Shown here piece by piece: positions 1 through 8,733 of a stretch of DNA of 41,847 nt. Source of the DNA: JBKEDS01 sp047975545 (GTDB lineage Bacteria; Bacteroidota; Bacteroidia; Flavobacteriales; Flavobacteriaceae); the NCBI GenBank assembly GCA_047975545.1, contig JBKEDS010000055.1:1-41847 (forward strand), in the 5' to 3' direction. A model generated the notes under the pieces. It ran no database searches. It was not told the DNA's origin and saw only the letters and a list, made by a program, of their open reading frames with translations. Numbering within the stretch: position 1 is the first letter of the stretch; each line of letters begins with the position of its first letter. Position numbers and translations under genes: made by a program.

Positions 1-1223
1 CTATCGTCTACCTTGGCAACATCTTCATAATAAATAACATCTTCAAGATTGTCGCGCTTTCGCTTAATTACACGGTAGGGTTTGGAATTTTCTACCAGGC
101 TGGACATGGTGCTGTCGTAATATTTGCCTGCTTCGGCATATAAAGACTCATCAAAATTCATATTGCCCAAAACTTCGTAATTGCGGGCGTTTAAAATATT
201 GTCGGGCGAGTTGGTACGTAACGATTTGTTAAAGTAAGCCACCGCCAAACTATCCTGTTCTTCTTCGAGAAAATAGTGTGCTTTTTGGTGAAAAATTTTA
301 TCGAGGTAGGGGCGGTTTTCGCGGTTTTCCTCCAAATCGGTTAGCAGCTCTAAAAGTGCTATTTTGTCGCCTGTTTGGTAATCGAAGTTTTTAATACGTT
401 CCATATAAGCGCTAATCATGTAGATTCTCGGCGTTTTTCGGTTAAGTTCTATAACCTTGTTAAAGGCTATATTGGCGCTGTCCTTATAGCCAAGGGCGTT
501 GTACAATTGGCCTTGTATAAAGCGGTACCGGCCACGCTCGTCGTTACTTTTGGTGGCGTTGGCGGCAATTTCCAGTTGCGTTACGGCACTGTCGACCGAT
601 TTGGTGTTTAGGTAGGCTTGCGCCAGCATGGATGTGGCATCGGCCAAATCCTGCCCTTCGGGGTGTTCCTGCTCCAAAAGGCGTTTTAGGTTTTTTATGG
701 CCAGCTCGTTATTATCAAGGCGGATATTTGTTTTTTCGCGCCAAATGTTGGCTTGGTTTATTTTGTCGCTTGCCGGATATTTGTACAAAATGTAATTGAA
801 GGCTTCCAATGCCGGCACAAAACGCTGGTCGAAATAACGGGCTTTTCCCAAAAGTAAATAAGCTTCGTCCATTTGCGGGTTGCGTTCCTTGCCCTCGATG
901 TCCATACCGTGTTTTTGTATGGCTTTTACGGCCTTTTCCTCGGCGTAGGCAAAGTTTTGGTTATCGGACTGCCCGGCCATTTTAACCTCGTCGGTAATGG
1001 TCATGCGCTCTATGGGCAAAACGTCCCAATAATTATCGATATAACTTGAATTTAAGGCTTCCCGCCCTTCGTTTAGGGCGTTGTACCCATTAAAAAGGAT
1101 ATTGTACTCGGCAGTAACGGCATGAAAATTCCGGCTAATAAACTTGTCCTTTTTTCGGGAACAACCTACTGCCAAAACCACGGCGAAGCCTATAACAAAC
1201 AGGGCTTTAAAAGAAGTTTTCAA
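1..1223 (-). CDS. sprE: SprE/PorW-type gliding and type IX secretion lipoprotein, 3' end outside window
   Basis: About 407 codons are visible; the C-terminus lies beyond base 1. The N-terminus is a lipoprotein signal with lipobox AVGC followed by SRKKDKF. Next comes the stretch NFHAVTAEYNILFNGYNAL, which I recognise from SprE/PorW, the TPR lipoprotein needed for type IX secretion and gliding. TPR-like helical pairs follow (for example AYLLLGKARYFDQRFVPALE). No ATG is available: an in-frame TAA sits two codons upstream, so the start is TTG at 1223 (reading MKTSFK) or GTG at 1226. TTG is preferred because homologues usually begin M-K. The family call is from memory of the family, not a search. 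It is separated by 128 bp from the ABC gene upstream and may be transcribed separately. Confidence 0.85.
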   Translation of the reverse strand, partial: MKTSFKALFVIGFAVVLAVGCSRKKDKFISRNFHAVTAEYNILFNGYNALNEGREALNSSYIDNYWDVLPIERMTITDEVKMAGQSDNQNFAYAEEKAVKAIQKHGMDIEGKERNPQMDEAYLLLGKARYFDQRFVPALEAFNYILYKYPASDKINQANIWREKTNIRLDNNELAIKNLKRLLEQEHPEGQDLADATSMLAQAYLNTKSVDSAVTQLEIAANATKSNDERGRYRFIQGQLYNALGYKDSANIAFNKVIELNRKTPRIYMISAYMERIKNFDYQTGDKIALLELLTDLEENRENRPYLDKIFHQKAHYFLEEEQDSLAVAYFNKSLRTNSPDNILNARNYEVLGNMNFDESLYAEAGKYYDSTMSSLVENSKPYRVIKRKRDNLEDVIYYEDVAKVDD

Positions 1224-1351
1224 CACGTTTATTTTAGTTTAATAATTATAACTACAAACCTGCACTTATATTATCTAAGCCCGTAAAAATAAGCATCTTT
1301 TTTGTATTCTGTAAGAATTATGTAATTAGTTTTTGGTTAGTGGTGTTTGTA

Positions 1352-2062
1352 CTACACCCCTTCGGCACCCGAAAAATGGGCTTCCAGTTCCTTTAGGGTT
1401 TCGGTATTGGTTTGTAAATCCTTAACCACTTTGCCTTTTTCCAGAACTACGATACGCTGGCACACATCGGTAACATGCAGTAAATCGTGGCTGGACACCA
1501 AAACGGTTACGCCCTTGGTTTCGGCCAGGTTTTTAATAATGCCCTTGAGGCGGATTTGCGTGGTAGGGTCCAAATTGGCAAAGGGTTCGTCCAGAATTAT
1601 AACCTCGGGATTGCCTATTAGTGCGGCTACGATGCCGGCCTTTTTTTGGTTGCCCTTGCTTAAATCGCGCAAGTATTTTTTTTGGCTTAGTATTTCGCCG
1701 TGGAAAAAATCTTCAAATTGCGCTAAAAGATTATCAACATCGGTTTTGTTTTGGTGGCGCAGTTCGCCTATAAAATAAAAGTATTCTTCGGGGGTTAGGT
1801 AGCCTATTAAAAAACTTTCATCAATAAAAGCCGAGGTAAAGGGTTTCCAGTCCTCGCTTTGGTTTACCTGAACGCCATTGGTTTTAATATAGCCCGTTGT
1901 GGGCTGGATTAAATCGAGCAACAGGCTAAAATACGTGGTTTTTCCCGCACCGTTATTGCCTACCAAGCCAAAACTTTGTCCTTTGGGAATTTCCAAGTTT
2001 TCAATATTTAAAACGGTATTGGTGCTGTATGTTTTTGAAAGGTTGTGCGTTTCAATCATCAT
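1352..2062 (-). CDS. ABC transporter ATP-binding protein
   Basis: This 236-residue protein is a single ABC nucleotide-binding domain. Visible motifs are Walker A GNNGAGKT (about residues 35-42), a signature-like LSKGNQKK (about 134), Walker B VIILDEP (about 155) and the switch histidine in SSHD (about 192). It would power the DUF5687 membrane protein encoded 5 bp upstream on the same strand, forming a two-part ABC system in the inner membrane. The substrate cannot be read from the sequence. Such pairs under PadR control often export peptides or drugs, but that is only analogy. Confidence 0.93.
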   Translation of the reverse strand: MMIETHNLSKTYSTNTVLNIENLEIPKGQSFGLVGNNGAGKTTYFSLLLDLIQPTTGYIKTNGVQVNQSEDWKPFTSAFIDESFLIGYLTPEEYFYFIGELRHQNKTDVDNLLAQFEDFFHGEILSQKKYLRDLSKGNQKKAGIVAALIGNPEVIILDEPFANLDPTTQIRLKGIIKNLAETKGVTVLVSSHDLLHVTDVCQRIVVLEKGKVVKDLQTNTETLKELEAHFSGAEGV

Positions 2063-2067
2063 TAAAG

Positions 2068-3534
2068 TTATTTCTGTTTGTATGCCGCTATGGTTTTATA
2101 TTTTTCCTTTTGGTATACACTTTCGATTATCCTGAATATTTTATTTCTGAACAACAAACCCAAAACCCCCATTAATGCAACCAGGGCATAGCCAAATTGC
2201 CAGCCCATCGTATAATGCCCAATGGCATAAAAAACCATGGGAAGTATCATTTTGGGCAATGAAATTAGTAAGGCTTTTAAGTTGAAGGCTTTTTTATCGC
2301 CAAAAGCATTTTTGTTGCTTGTTAAATCTATGGGTGTTTTTATATAGGCGCCGGCCCACAAGACCAAAGACGCATTAACACCAATATTAAAAACGGCCGC
2401 CGCCAGGATTGCTGCAAACACCTCGATCCCAAAGTACAAGTAAAACGATGCCAAAACGGTTGAAATTGCGGTGCCAATAACCATTAGCCACCATTTTGAC
2501 TGCAAATAGTCCTTGTACTTAATGTTTTGCGACATCATAAGCGGATAATAGGCGCTGTCCCAACTAGGTACAAATTGCCCAAAATTGAGCAAAAATGCAC
2601 CGGTAACAAAAACAGCGGCAAATATTTTCCATACGGGAGCCGAATAGGCTTCAAGGGCACCGGTAAAAAACAACAAGCCGTAAAAAATAAACAGTACGCT
2701 CATTAAAACGGTGGTTTTTGCGCGTTTGTTGCGTTTAATTAATCGGATGTCGTTTTTTAAGAACATGCCCAAACCGCCCCATTTGTCCAACCAATTTAGG
2801 TTTTCGGTTTTAACGTCTTCCCGTTTTCCCGCCAAATCGGCATCCAAATATAAATTGCGCTTAAAGAAGTTGAACAAAATAACATACAGGGCAATAAGAA
2901 GCGCCAAGGGAATAAAAACAAAATACCAAGCGCTTGAAAATAAGTTGAAAACAGATTGAAAATACGGGGTAATATTAAAAATATTGAAATAGTTTAAAAT
3001 TCCAACCCCAGCAAAAATGCTTAAAATAGAATAGAAAACCGCATCTTTTTTATCGATTAAAATGGCCAAAAAATTGTTGCAATACACAAAAAGCAACATG
3101 CTTATACCCCAAAACAAGCTGTTTACGACATTAGGCTCGTTTATTATCAGGGTTATAGTAAACGGAATAAAAAACAGCCAATGAATAAAGTTGAAAAAAG
3201 ACAAAATGGATTTTCCCAAAACAAAGTTAACAATGCTTTTTCGCTTTATATTCTGTATTACCAACGGTTTTATTTTTAGCGTTGGCATACTTTGAAAAAA
3301 GAAGCGCAGGGATAAATCGGCAACAAAATAAAAAACGATATAACCGTTTACAAAGGGCAGGGGCTCTATATTTTTATCGTTAAGAATAAAATACAAAACA
3401 GCGCCCAAGATTACAAACGTTGCCGCAAAGTACAGTGCTCCCAATATTTTAAAAATGGTAATAACCAAATTTGTTTTAAACCCGGCCGACCGTAAAAAAG
3501 ACTTCCACTGTAAGCTTATAAAATGTTTAAGCAT
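2068..3534 (-). CDS. DUF5687 family membrane protein, ABC permease partner
   Basis: This roughly 488-residue polytopic protein has about 10-12 hydrophobic segments. Its start, MLKHFISLQWKSFLRS, is typical of the DUF5687 family, permease-like proteins of Bacteroidota encoded beside ABC ATPases. An upstream ATG at 3558 would overlap the DUF2059 gene by 23 bp. The ATG at 3534 follows that gene's stop after one base (TAATATG) and gives the family-like N-terminus, so it is preferred. It probably forms the transmembrane half of the transporter with the ATPase 5 bp downstream. The substrate is unknown. Confidence 0.9.
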   Translation of the reverse strand: MLKHFISLQWKSFLRSAGFKTNLVITIFKILGALYFAATFVILGAVLYFILNDKNIEPLPFVNGYIVFYFVADLSLRFFFQSMPTLKIKPLVIQNIKRKSIVNFVLGKSILSFFNFIHWLFFIPFTITLIINEPNVVNSLFWGISMLLFVYCNNFLAILIDKKDAVFYSILSIFAGVGILNYFNIFNITPYFQSVFNLFSSAWYFVFIPLALLIALYVILFNFFKRNLYLDADLAGKREDVKTENLNWLDKWGGLGMFLKNDIRLIKRNKRAKTTVLMSVLFIFYGLLFFTGALEAYSAPVWKIFAAVFVTGAFLLNFGQFVPSWDSAYYPLMMSQNIKYKDYLQSKWWLMVIGTAISTVLASFYLYFGIEVFAAILAAAVFNIGVNASLVLWAGAYIKTPIDLTSNKNAFGDKKAFNLKALLISLPKMILPMVFYAIGHYTMGWQFGYALVALMGVLGLLFRNKIFRIIESVYQKEKYKTIAAYKQK

Positions 3535-3535
3535 A

Positions 3536-3943
3536 TTATTGCTGATGTTTTTGGGCAATGGCTTGCACTTCCATGCCCCAAGTTTGCCCCAAAGCCATTG
3601 CTTTTTGCATTAGGGGCATTTGTTTTTCGGCCAGTTTTTTACCAAGGTCGCTTCGGTAAAAATCCAACAAGCCCTTTATGTCGTCGTGGGTAAACTCTTC
3701 TACATAAATTTTGGCAATTTTAGTATATAAACCCTCCAAAGTACCTTTGGCTTCTTCGGTAAAAGCCGCTTTGTTGGCTTCGGGCACCATAGCGCCTATT
3801 TGGCTAATGGCTACGTTAAAGGCGTCGCCCGTTCCGGTTAGCTTTAAAAACTCGACGGTATCGGTTAAAAATTCGGTGTTGGTTTCTTGTGCGTTAAGCT
3901 GGACAGCAAAGGCAAATAAACAAATTGCAAGTAGTTTTTTCAT
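3536..3943 (-). CDS. DUF2059 domain secreted protein
   Basis: This 135-residue protein has a Sec signal peptide (MKKLLAICLFAFAVQLNAQ). The mature region is helical and resembles DUF2059, ending with the usual pattern IKGLLDFYRSDLGKKLAEKQ and a QTWGMEVQ segment. DUF2059 proteins are small periplasmic proteins of unknown function. It sits between the 233-residue membrane protein and the DUF5687 permease, with one base to the latter, so it is probably co-expressed with the transporter. Its role there cannot be read from the sequence. Confidence 0.88.
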   Translation of the reverse strand: MKKLLAICLFAFAVQLNAQETNTEFLTDTVEFLKLTGTGDAFNVAISQIGAMVPEANKAAFTEEAKGTLEGLYTKIAKIYVEEFTHDDIKGLLDFYRSDLGKKLAEKQMPLMQKAMALGQTWGMEVQAIAQKHQQ

Positions 3944-3982
3944 AATATTTGGATTAATTAAAAGTGTTAGTAGTTTATTGTA

Positions 3983-4684
3983 TTAATTTGTTACAGTTTC
4001 CAATTTATATTCGGGGTAAGTTTCCTTTAAATAGTCTTCGGCTTTTCTGGGGATTTCAACAAAAATAATATACTCCACAAGCCCCATTAAAACAATAAAA
4101 ATCGACATGATAAAAATGCCCAAACCGGATTCTATGATACTATTTGTATGCACCATAACATGGACAGGTAGGTAAAACAACCCACCATAACTGCCAAATT
4201 GATAAATAACATCCTTAAACAGCCATTTTTTACCTGTTTTTTGGGCGTGTTTTTTCTTTTTAATGCCGTTAACAATAAGCATTGCAAAAAATAAAACAAG
4301 GAAAACAACAAGTAAAGTATTGAAAATAATGCTTTGGTAGCTCTTTAACGACAAAACATAAAACACCAAAACCATGCCCGATATGGTAATTGCAATTTTT
4401 GGTATGGTAAAAAAGGTTTTTAAATGTTGCCATACAATGCCGTTGTACTTTTTGTTTAAAGCTGCATGCCTGTTACCTACAACGTCCATAAACCCAAAAA
4501 CACCAAATTTTTTAAATTCTACGGTCAGGGCATCGTTAAATGATAATTCGGGATTAACGGTCCATTGCTGCTCTATGCCGTTTGCCAAGTGGTCCACCAA
4601 CTCGGTTTGTACGTCGTAATGCTCAACGTAATGTTTTCGGGTGAAATGGTATAATTGCTGTATTTGGGCTTCGTTTAGTTTCAT
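3983..4684 (-). CDS. Membrane protein of PadR-linked operon, function unknown
   Basis: This 233-residue protein has a soluble N-terminus of about 75 residues (YHFTRKHYVEHYDVQTELVD), which looks like a short helical regulatory domain. Five hydrophobic segments follow. The gene lies 31 bp downstream of the PadR repressor gene on the same strand. In Flavobacteriaceae such proteins commonly accompany PadR and may work with it in envelope or transport control. No catalytic motif is visible, and I do not recognise a named family. Confidence 0.8.
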   Translation of the reverse strand: MKLNEAQIQQLYHFTRKHYVEHYDVQTELVDHLANGIEQQWTVNPELSFNDALTVEFKKFGVFGFMDVVGNRHAALNKKYNGIVWQHLKTFFTIPKIAITISGMVLVFYVLSLKSYQSIIFNTLLVVFLVLFFAMLIVNGIKKKKHAQKTGKKWLFKDVIYQFGSYGGLFYLPVHVMVHTNSIIESGLGIFIMSIFIVLMGLVEYIIFVEIPRKAEDYLKETYPEYKLETVTN

Positions 4685-4715
4685 TTAGCTTTGTTTGCCA
4701 AACGCCCATTATGGG

Positions 4716-5051
4716 CTAATAGCTTAGTTTAGGGTTTGCTATGGTTTGCATTTGTTTAATAAAATCGGTTAGCTCCTTCAAACGGTTAACGGTTTCGGTT
4801 TTGCCTTTTTGGGTAATGCGGTAGTATTTTCGCTGTCGGTTATCTACTTTTTCAACTTCTACCTCAAGCACGCCATCGGCTTCTAATTTGTGCAATGCGG
4901 GGTATAGGGCGCCTTCGGTTATGTTAAGCTCGCCATTGGTTATGGCTTTTACTTTTTGGGTTATTTCGTAACCGTACATTTTATCCTGCTGGCTTAACAG
5001 CTTTAAAATAATGGTTGTTAATGTGCCTTTGTATAGTTTGGAATTTCCCAT
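4716..5051 (-). CDS. PadR family transcriptional repressor
   Basis: This 111-residue winged-helix protein starts MGNSKLYKGTLTTIILKLL and contains MYGYEITQKVK and the wing-turn signature LNITEGALYPALHKLEADG, characteristic of PadR. A longer frame begins at a TTG (5057), but the ATG at 5051 gives the standard N-terminus. It is the first gene of a five-gene minus-strand run ending with the ABC ATPase. A perfect inverted repeat at 5074-5094 lies just upstream and is its likely operator. Ligand unknown. Confidence 0.93.
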   Translation of the reverse strand: MGNSKLYKGTLTTIILKLLSQQDKMYGYEITQKVKAITNGELNITEGALYPALHKLEADGVLEVEVEKVDNRQRKYYRITQKGKTETVNRLKELTDFIKQMQTIANPKLSY

Positions 5052-5054
5052 TTT

Positions 5055-5094
5055 CAAATATACTAAAAATCTTATACATAATTTTGTTATGTAT
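5055..5094 (-). promoter_or_regulatory. PadR promoter and autoregulatory operator
   Basis: On the minus strand a -7 element TATATTTG (5062-5055) ends three bases before the ATG at 5051. Twelve bases further upstream lies a perfect inverted repeat, ATACATAA-5 nt-TTATGTAT (5074-5094). PadR proteins bind ATGT/ACAT-type palindromes, and this one contains both ACAT and ATGT. Its position over the -33 region fits repression of its own operon. The very short leader suggests a leaderless or nearly leaderless transcript. Confidence 0.7.
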
Positions 5095-5167
5095 TTTTTT
5101 TTGAATGCTATTATTAGGTTTTCAAAAGTAAAACGGTGTTTTTAGTCCTTTATAAAATAACAATGAT

Positions 5168-5175
5168 TATTTTTG
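5168..5175 (+). promoter_or_regulatory. Bacteroidota -7 element for the flavoreductase gene
   Basis: TATTTTTG matches TAnnTTTG and ends 15 bases before the ATG at 5191. It overlaps the alternative TTG start at 5173, which argues for 5191 as the real start. No clear -33 TTTG was found. Confidence 0.55.
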
Positions 5176-5190
5176 CCTAAAATTATTTGT

Positions 5191-6246
5191 ATGTCGTCAT
5201 TTCACACCCTTAGCATTAAAAGCATAGCGCAGGAAACCCAAAAAGCCATAACCTTAAGTTTTAATGTTCCGGAGCATTTAAAAAATACGTTTGCCTTTAA
5301 GGCCGGACAGTATATAACCCTAAAAACGGTAATTGACGGTAAGGAAATTCGTCGTGATTATTCGCTATGCTCCTCCCCCAAAAGTAATGAGCTTAAAGTA
5401 GGCATAAAAGAAGTTACGGATGGTACGTTTTCGGCCTTTGCCAATAACAGCTTAACAGTAGGCGATACCTTGGAAGTTGCCCCGCCAAAGGGGCGTTTTG
5501 TGTTTACGCCCAACGACTCCAACACCAAGCATATTGCGCTATTTGCCGCGGGTAGTGGCATAACCCCGGTTTTAAGTATTATAAAATGTGCTTTGGAAGA
5601 AGAAGTACACAGCCACGTTATTTTGGTGTACGGCAATAAAAACACGCAAGATACCATGTTTTTAAACGAATTGCTGGAGCTACAACACCAATACAAGGCG
5701 CGTTTTGCCATTCAGTTTGTGTTTAGCCAATCGCAGGAAAACGATGCGGTTTTTGGACGTATTGAAAAAAGCACGGTTAATTTGGTGGTGAAAAACAAAT
5801 ACAAGCATATTGCTATTGACGATTATTACCTTTGCGGCCCCGAGGGCATGATACACACCGTAAAAGATGTTTTAACCGAACATGGCGTTGCCCCCGATAG
5901 GATTCATTTTGAATTATTTAAAGCCTCGAAACCCGACGAGGTTGCCCCAACAAACGTACCCACAGGAAAAACCCAAATAACGATTACCGTTGACGACGAA
6001 ACCACAACCTTTGAAATGAATAACGAGCAAACCGTTTTGGAAGCGGCATTGGACAACGATTTGGATGTGCCCTACTCCTGCCAAGGCGGTATTTGCAGCA
6101 GTTGCCTGGCACGCCTAACCGAAGGCGAGGCCACCATGCGCCAAAACAATATTTTAACCGAAAGCGAGGTTGCCGAAGGCCTTATTTTAACCTGCCAAGC
6201 CCAGCCCAAAACCCCGACTATTTCGGTGGATTATGATGATGTGTAG
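5191..6246 (+). CDS. PaaE-like FAD/NAD(P)H oxidoreductase with C-terminal 2Fe-2S ferredoxin domain
   Basis: This 351-residue protein starts at MSSFHTLSIK. It has a ferredoxin-reductase FAD domain (RDYSLCSSP, about residues 55-63), an NAD(P)-binding domain (AAGSGITPVLSI, about 118, and YLCGPEGMI, about 213) and a C-terminal plant-type ferredoxin domain with CQGGICSSC and a fourth ligand in LTCQAQP. This order matches PaaE, the reductase of phenylacetyl-CoA epoxidase. No other paa gene is present, so it may donate electrons to another oxygenase or act as a general NAD(P)H:acceptor reductase. Flanking genes read on the other strand. Confidence 0.88.
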   Translation: MSSFHTLSIKSIAQETQKAITLSFNVPEHLKNTFAFKAGQYITLKTVIDGKEIRRDYSLCSSPKSNELKVGIKEVTDGTFSAFANNSLTVGDTLEVAPPKGRFVFTPNDSNTKHIALFAAGSGITPVLSIIKCALEEEVHSHVILVYGNKNTQDTMFLNELLELQHQYKARFAIQFVFSQSQENDAVFGRIEKSTVNLVVKNKYKHIAIDDYYLCGPEGMIHTVKDVLTEHGVAPDRIHFELFKASKPDEVAPTNVPTGKTQITITVDDETTTFEMNNEQTVLEAALDNDLDVPYSCQGGICSSCLARLTEGEATMRQNNILTESEVAEGLILTCQAQPKTPTISVDYDDV

Positions 6247-6264
6247 CTTCGGCAGGCTTAGCTA
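6243..6264. repeat. Degenerate copy of the GCTGAGCTTGCCGAAGC inverted repeat
   Basis: TAGCTTCGGCAGGCTTAGCT overlaps the stop of the flavoreductase gene and resembles, in reverse orientation, the repeats at 27015, 27321 and 39127. It can form a hairpin between two convergent genes and may act as a bidirectional terminator. Confidence 0.5.
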
Positions 6265-6367
6265 CCGATACTGGGCTTATTGATTTTTGTAGAATTTTTA
6301 CTGTTTTGCTATTCTTGTTTGTTTTGAAATTGTTTAGCCAAGTTTATTGTTTATAGTAAACAAAATT

Positions 6368-7378
6368 TTAAATTACCGAAACAACTTTTTCAACAACCGT
6401 TTTTGGGGCAATGCTCGCAGCGGCACTTTGGTAACCTTCGGGCACTTTATTGCCATAAACCGAAGTTGGTATTTTGGGGTATTGCGCTCTATTGGCCAAA
6501 AGCATATAATCCTCGGGCTGGTTAAAGGGCGCAAATCCGGCATAGGGGTGCGTAACGCCCCAAATGGTAACAACCTTAACCCCGAGCATGGCCGCCAAAT
6601 GCGCATTGCCCGAGTCCATGGACAGCATTACGTTTAAATTGGATATTACATCCAATTCTTCGTTAAACGTTAATTTGCCCGCCAAATTAATACAGTTTTC
6701 GTATTTGGTTTCAAAGGCACTTAAAATTTCTACTTCGTGTTTTCCACCACCAAACAATAGGACTTTATATGTTTTTGAAAGGGTTTTTATAACGTCTTCC
6801 ATAAGTAACAAGGGGTACATTTTTCCTTCATGGGCGGCAAAGGGCGCTATGCCAATCCAAACCGATTTTTTTTCACTTAAATCCTTTAAATTTAAAGGAA
6901 TTGGTACCGGAAATTTTGGGTGGTTTAAATTAACGGGCAGCCCCAATTTTTCAAACACATTGGCATACCGTTGGTGGGTGGTTTTAAGTTGCTTAAACTT
7001 TTTGCCCGATACTAAGGCTTTTTTTTCGGCCCTGCCCTTATCGATTACCGCACAGGGCGAAATGTTTAAAAACGTTCGTAGTATTTTGGAACGCAAAACA
7101 TTATGCAAATCGGCAATGGCATTAACATTAAGGGCTTTTAATTGTTTTGATAATTTATAAAGCCCTAAAACGCCTTTATGCCCTTCCTTTACATCGGCAG
7201 CAAAAACCGATACATTTTTTAAATTTCGAAACAGGGGCTTAAAAAACGCTCGGGTTAGTACCGTAACTTTTATATCGGGGTGCTGTTGGGTTAATGCCCT
7301 TAGCACGGGAACCGTCATAGCCACATCGCCCATGGCCGATAGGCGGATTACAAGGATGTGTTTAATTGGTTTGGACAT
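6368..7378 (-). CDS. Glycosyltransferase family 9 protein (heptosyltransferase-like)
   Basis: This 336-residue protein starts KHILVIRLSAMGDVAMTVPV, the classic GT9 N-terminus shared with ADP-heptose:LPS heptosyltransferases. The donor-site region contains LMSMDSGNAHLAAMLG-like residues (SMDSGNAHLAAMLGVKVV) and TIWGVTHPYAGFAP. It would transfer a sugar to LPS core on the cytoplasmic face of the inner membrane. It lies 19 bp downstream of the DUF4254 gene and is probably its operon partner. The sugar specificity is not readable from sequence. Confidence 0.9.
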   Translation of the reverse strand: MSKPIKHILVIRLSAMGDVAMTVPVLRALTQQHPDIKVTVLTRAFFKPLFRNLKNVSVFAADVKEGHKGVLGLYKLSKQLKALNVNAIADLHNVLRSKILRTFLNISPCAVIDKGRAEKKALVSGKKFKQLKTTHQRYANVFEKLGLPVNLNHPKFPVPIPLNLKDLSEKKSVWIGIAPFAAHEGKMYPLLLMEDVIKTLSKTYKVLLFGGGKHEVEILSAFETKYENCINLAGKLTFNEELDVISNLNVMLSMDSGNAHLAAMLGVKVVTIWGVTHPYAGFAPFNQPEDYMLLANRAQYPKIPTSVYGNKVPEGYQSAAASIAPKTVVEKVVSVI

Positions 7379-7397
7379 GCCCTTACAATGGCTAAAC

Positions 7398-8003
7398 TTA
7401 CTTTTGCCCGCGCAAAACAGGGTTAAGTTCGTCGTCGTTGTACATTTTCATTTGTTTGTATACTTTCATGTATTTATCGCCTTTTTCAATATCGCCTAAC
7501 AAGGTATCTATGGCGGTCGATAAATCTACACGTTGTTCTAACAAAACATCCAACTTTTTTTGGCAGGCCGCACGGTGCGCCTCGGTGGCATCGGGCCGGG
7601 TGGCTTCCTCATGCATGTGGTAAATTTTTAATGCCAAGATAGACAGGCGATCTATGCCCCAAGCGGGGCTTTCGGTATTTATGGTAGCGTTGGTTTTTGG
7701 GCTTACGTTTTTATACTTATCCAAAAAATAACTGTCTATGTATTCCACCATGTCGGTACGGTCTTGATTGGAGGCATCAATTTGGCGCTTTAGTTTTAAG
7801 GCAGCAACGGGATCTATTTTCGGGTCGCGAATAATATCCTCGTAATGCCATTGCACCGTATCAATCCAACATTTTCTGTATAGCAAATGCTCTATCAAAT
7901 TACTTTCGTCATAAGCATTTTTAAACGGTTGGTCTACGGCATTTACAATGTGGTAAGTTTTAATAACGTCCTGAAAAATGGCATTGGCCTTATCTGTAAA
8001 CAT
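7398..8003 (-). CDS. DUF4254 domain protein
   Basis: This 201-residue, soluble, largely helical protein contains LIEHLLYRKCWIDTVQWHYE and IDRLSILALKIYHMHEEA, which I recognise as DUF4254. The function is unknown. The family is repeatedly found beside GT9 glycosyltransferases, as here (19 bp upstream of one), suggesting a role in LPS or envelope glycan assembly. It carries its own promoter and is divergent from upp, with 71 bp between the starts. Confidence 0.9.
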   Translation of the reverse strand: MFTDKANAIFQDVIKTYHIVNAVDQPFKNAYDESNLIEHLLYRKCWIDTVQWHYEDIIRDPKIDPVAALKLKRQIDASNQDRTDMVEYIDSYFLDKYKNVSPKTNATINTESPAWGIDRLSILALKIYHMHEEATRPDATEAHRAACQKKLDVLLEQRVDLSTAIDTLLGDIEKGDKYMKVYKQMKMYNDDELNPVLRGQK

Positions 8004-8023
8004 AATGGGTTATTTTTTAGTTA

Positions 8024-8031
8024 CAAATATA
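8024..8031 (-). promoter_or_regulatory. -7 promoter element for DUF4254-GT9
   Basis: On the minus strand the sequence reads TATATTTG (TAnnTTTG), ending 20 bases before the ATG at 8003. Confidence 0.55.
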
Positions 8032-8074
8032 ATGAAATCATTAACTTTAGGGTTGAAAAACGCCATCGAAGCCC

Positions 8075-8733
8075 ATGAAAATTCATGATTTTTCTTTAAA
8101 AAATTCCATTTTAAACCAATTTGTTGCCGAAATAAGGGATACTGCAATCCAAAAAGATAGTATGCGGTTTAGGCGAAATATAGAACGCATAGGCGAAATT
8201 TTGGGTTACGAAATAAGCAGAACCTTAGATTACAAACCTTCTAAAGTTAAAACACCTTTAGGCATTAGCAATGTTGTACTACCACGGAACAATATTGTTA
8301 TTTGTTCCATTTTACGGGCAGGCGTACCCCTGCACAACGGGCTTTTAAATTATTTCGATACGGCCGAAAGCGCTTTTATTTCGGCATACCGGCACCACCA
8401 AAAAAATTCGAATGATTTTGAAATTATTGTTGAATATTTGGCTTGCCCTAATTTGGAAGGCAAAACCCTTATACTGGCCGACCCCATGTTGGCAACAGGA
8501 CAATCGATAGTGGCCGCTTTTGAAGCCTTAAAACCTTTTGGAACACCCAAAAGCATTCATCTGGTAAGTGTAATAGGGGCTCGAGAAGGCGTTGCTTTTG
8601 TATCGAAACACTTCACTTCCGAAACATCGTTATGGATTGCCACTATTGATGAAAAATTAAACGAAAAGGCTATATTGTTCCTGGATTGGGCGATGCGGGC
8701 AATTTGGCCTTTGGCGAAAAACTACAACAATAA
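8075..8733 (+). CDS. upp: Uracil phosphoribosyltransferase with an apparent -1 frameshift near the 3' end
   Basis: Upp converts uracil and PRPP to UMP (pyrimidine salvage). Residues 1-198 are intact and typical: MRFRRNIERIGEI, SILRAGVPLHNG and the PRPP loop ADPMLATGQ. After LNEK (about 8666) the open frame turns into an unrelated tail ending at 8809. In the next frame the expected C-terminus appears: GGC at 8668 begins GYIVPGLGDAGNLAFGEKL with a TAA at 8731-8733. PGLGDAG is the conserved uracil-binding loop. One base is therefore missing in the run AAAAGG at 8664-8669. I give the corrected end, which cuts the convergent overlap with the next gene from 88 to 12 bp. It is either a sequencing error or an inactivated gene. 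Confidence 0.92.

Noticed and set aside
5191..6246. Phenylacetate degradation operon
   Set aside because: Only a PaaE-like reductase is present; paaABCD and ring-opening genes are absent from the neighbourhood.
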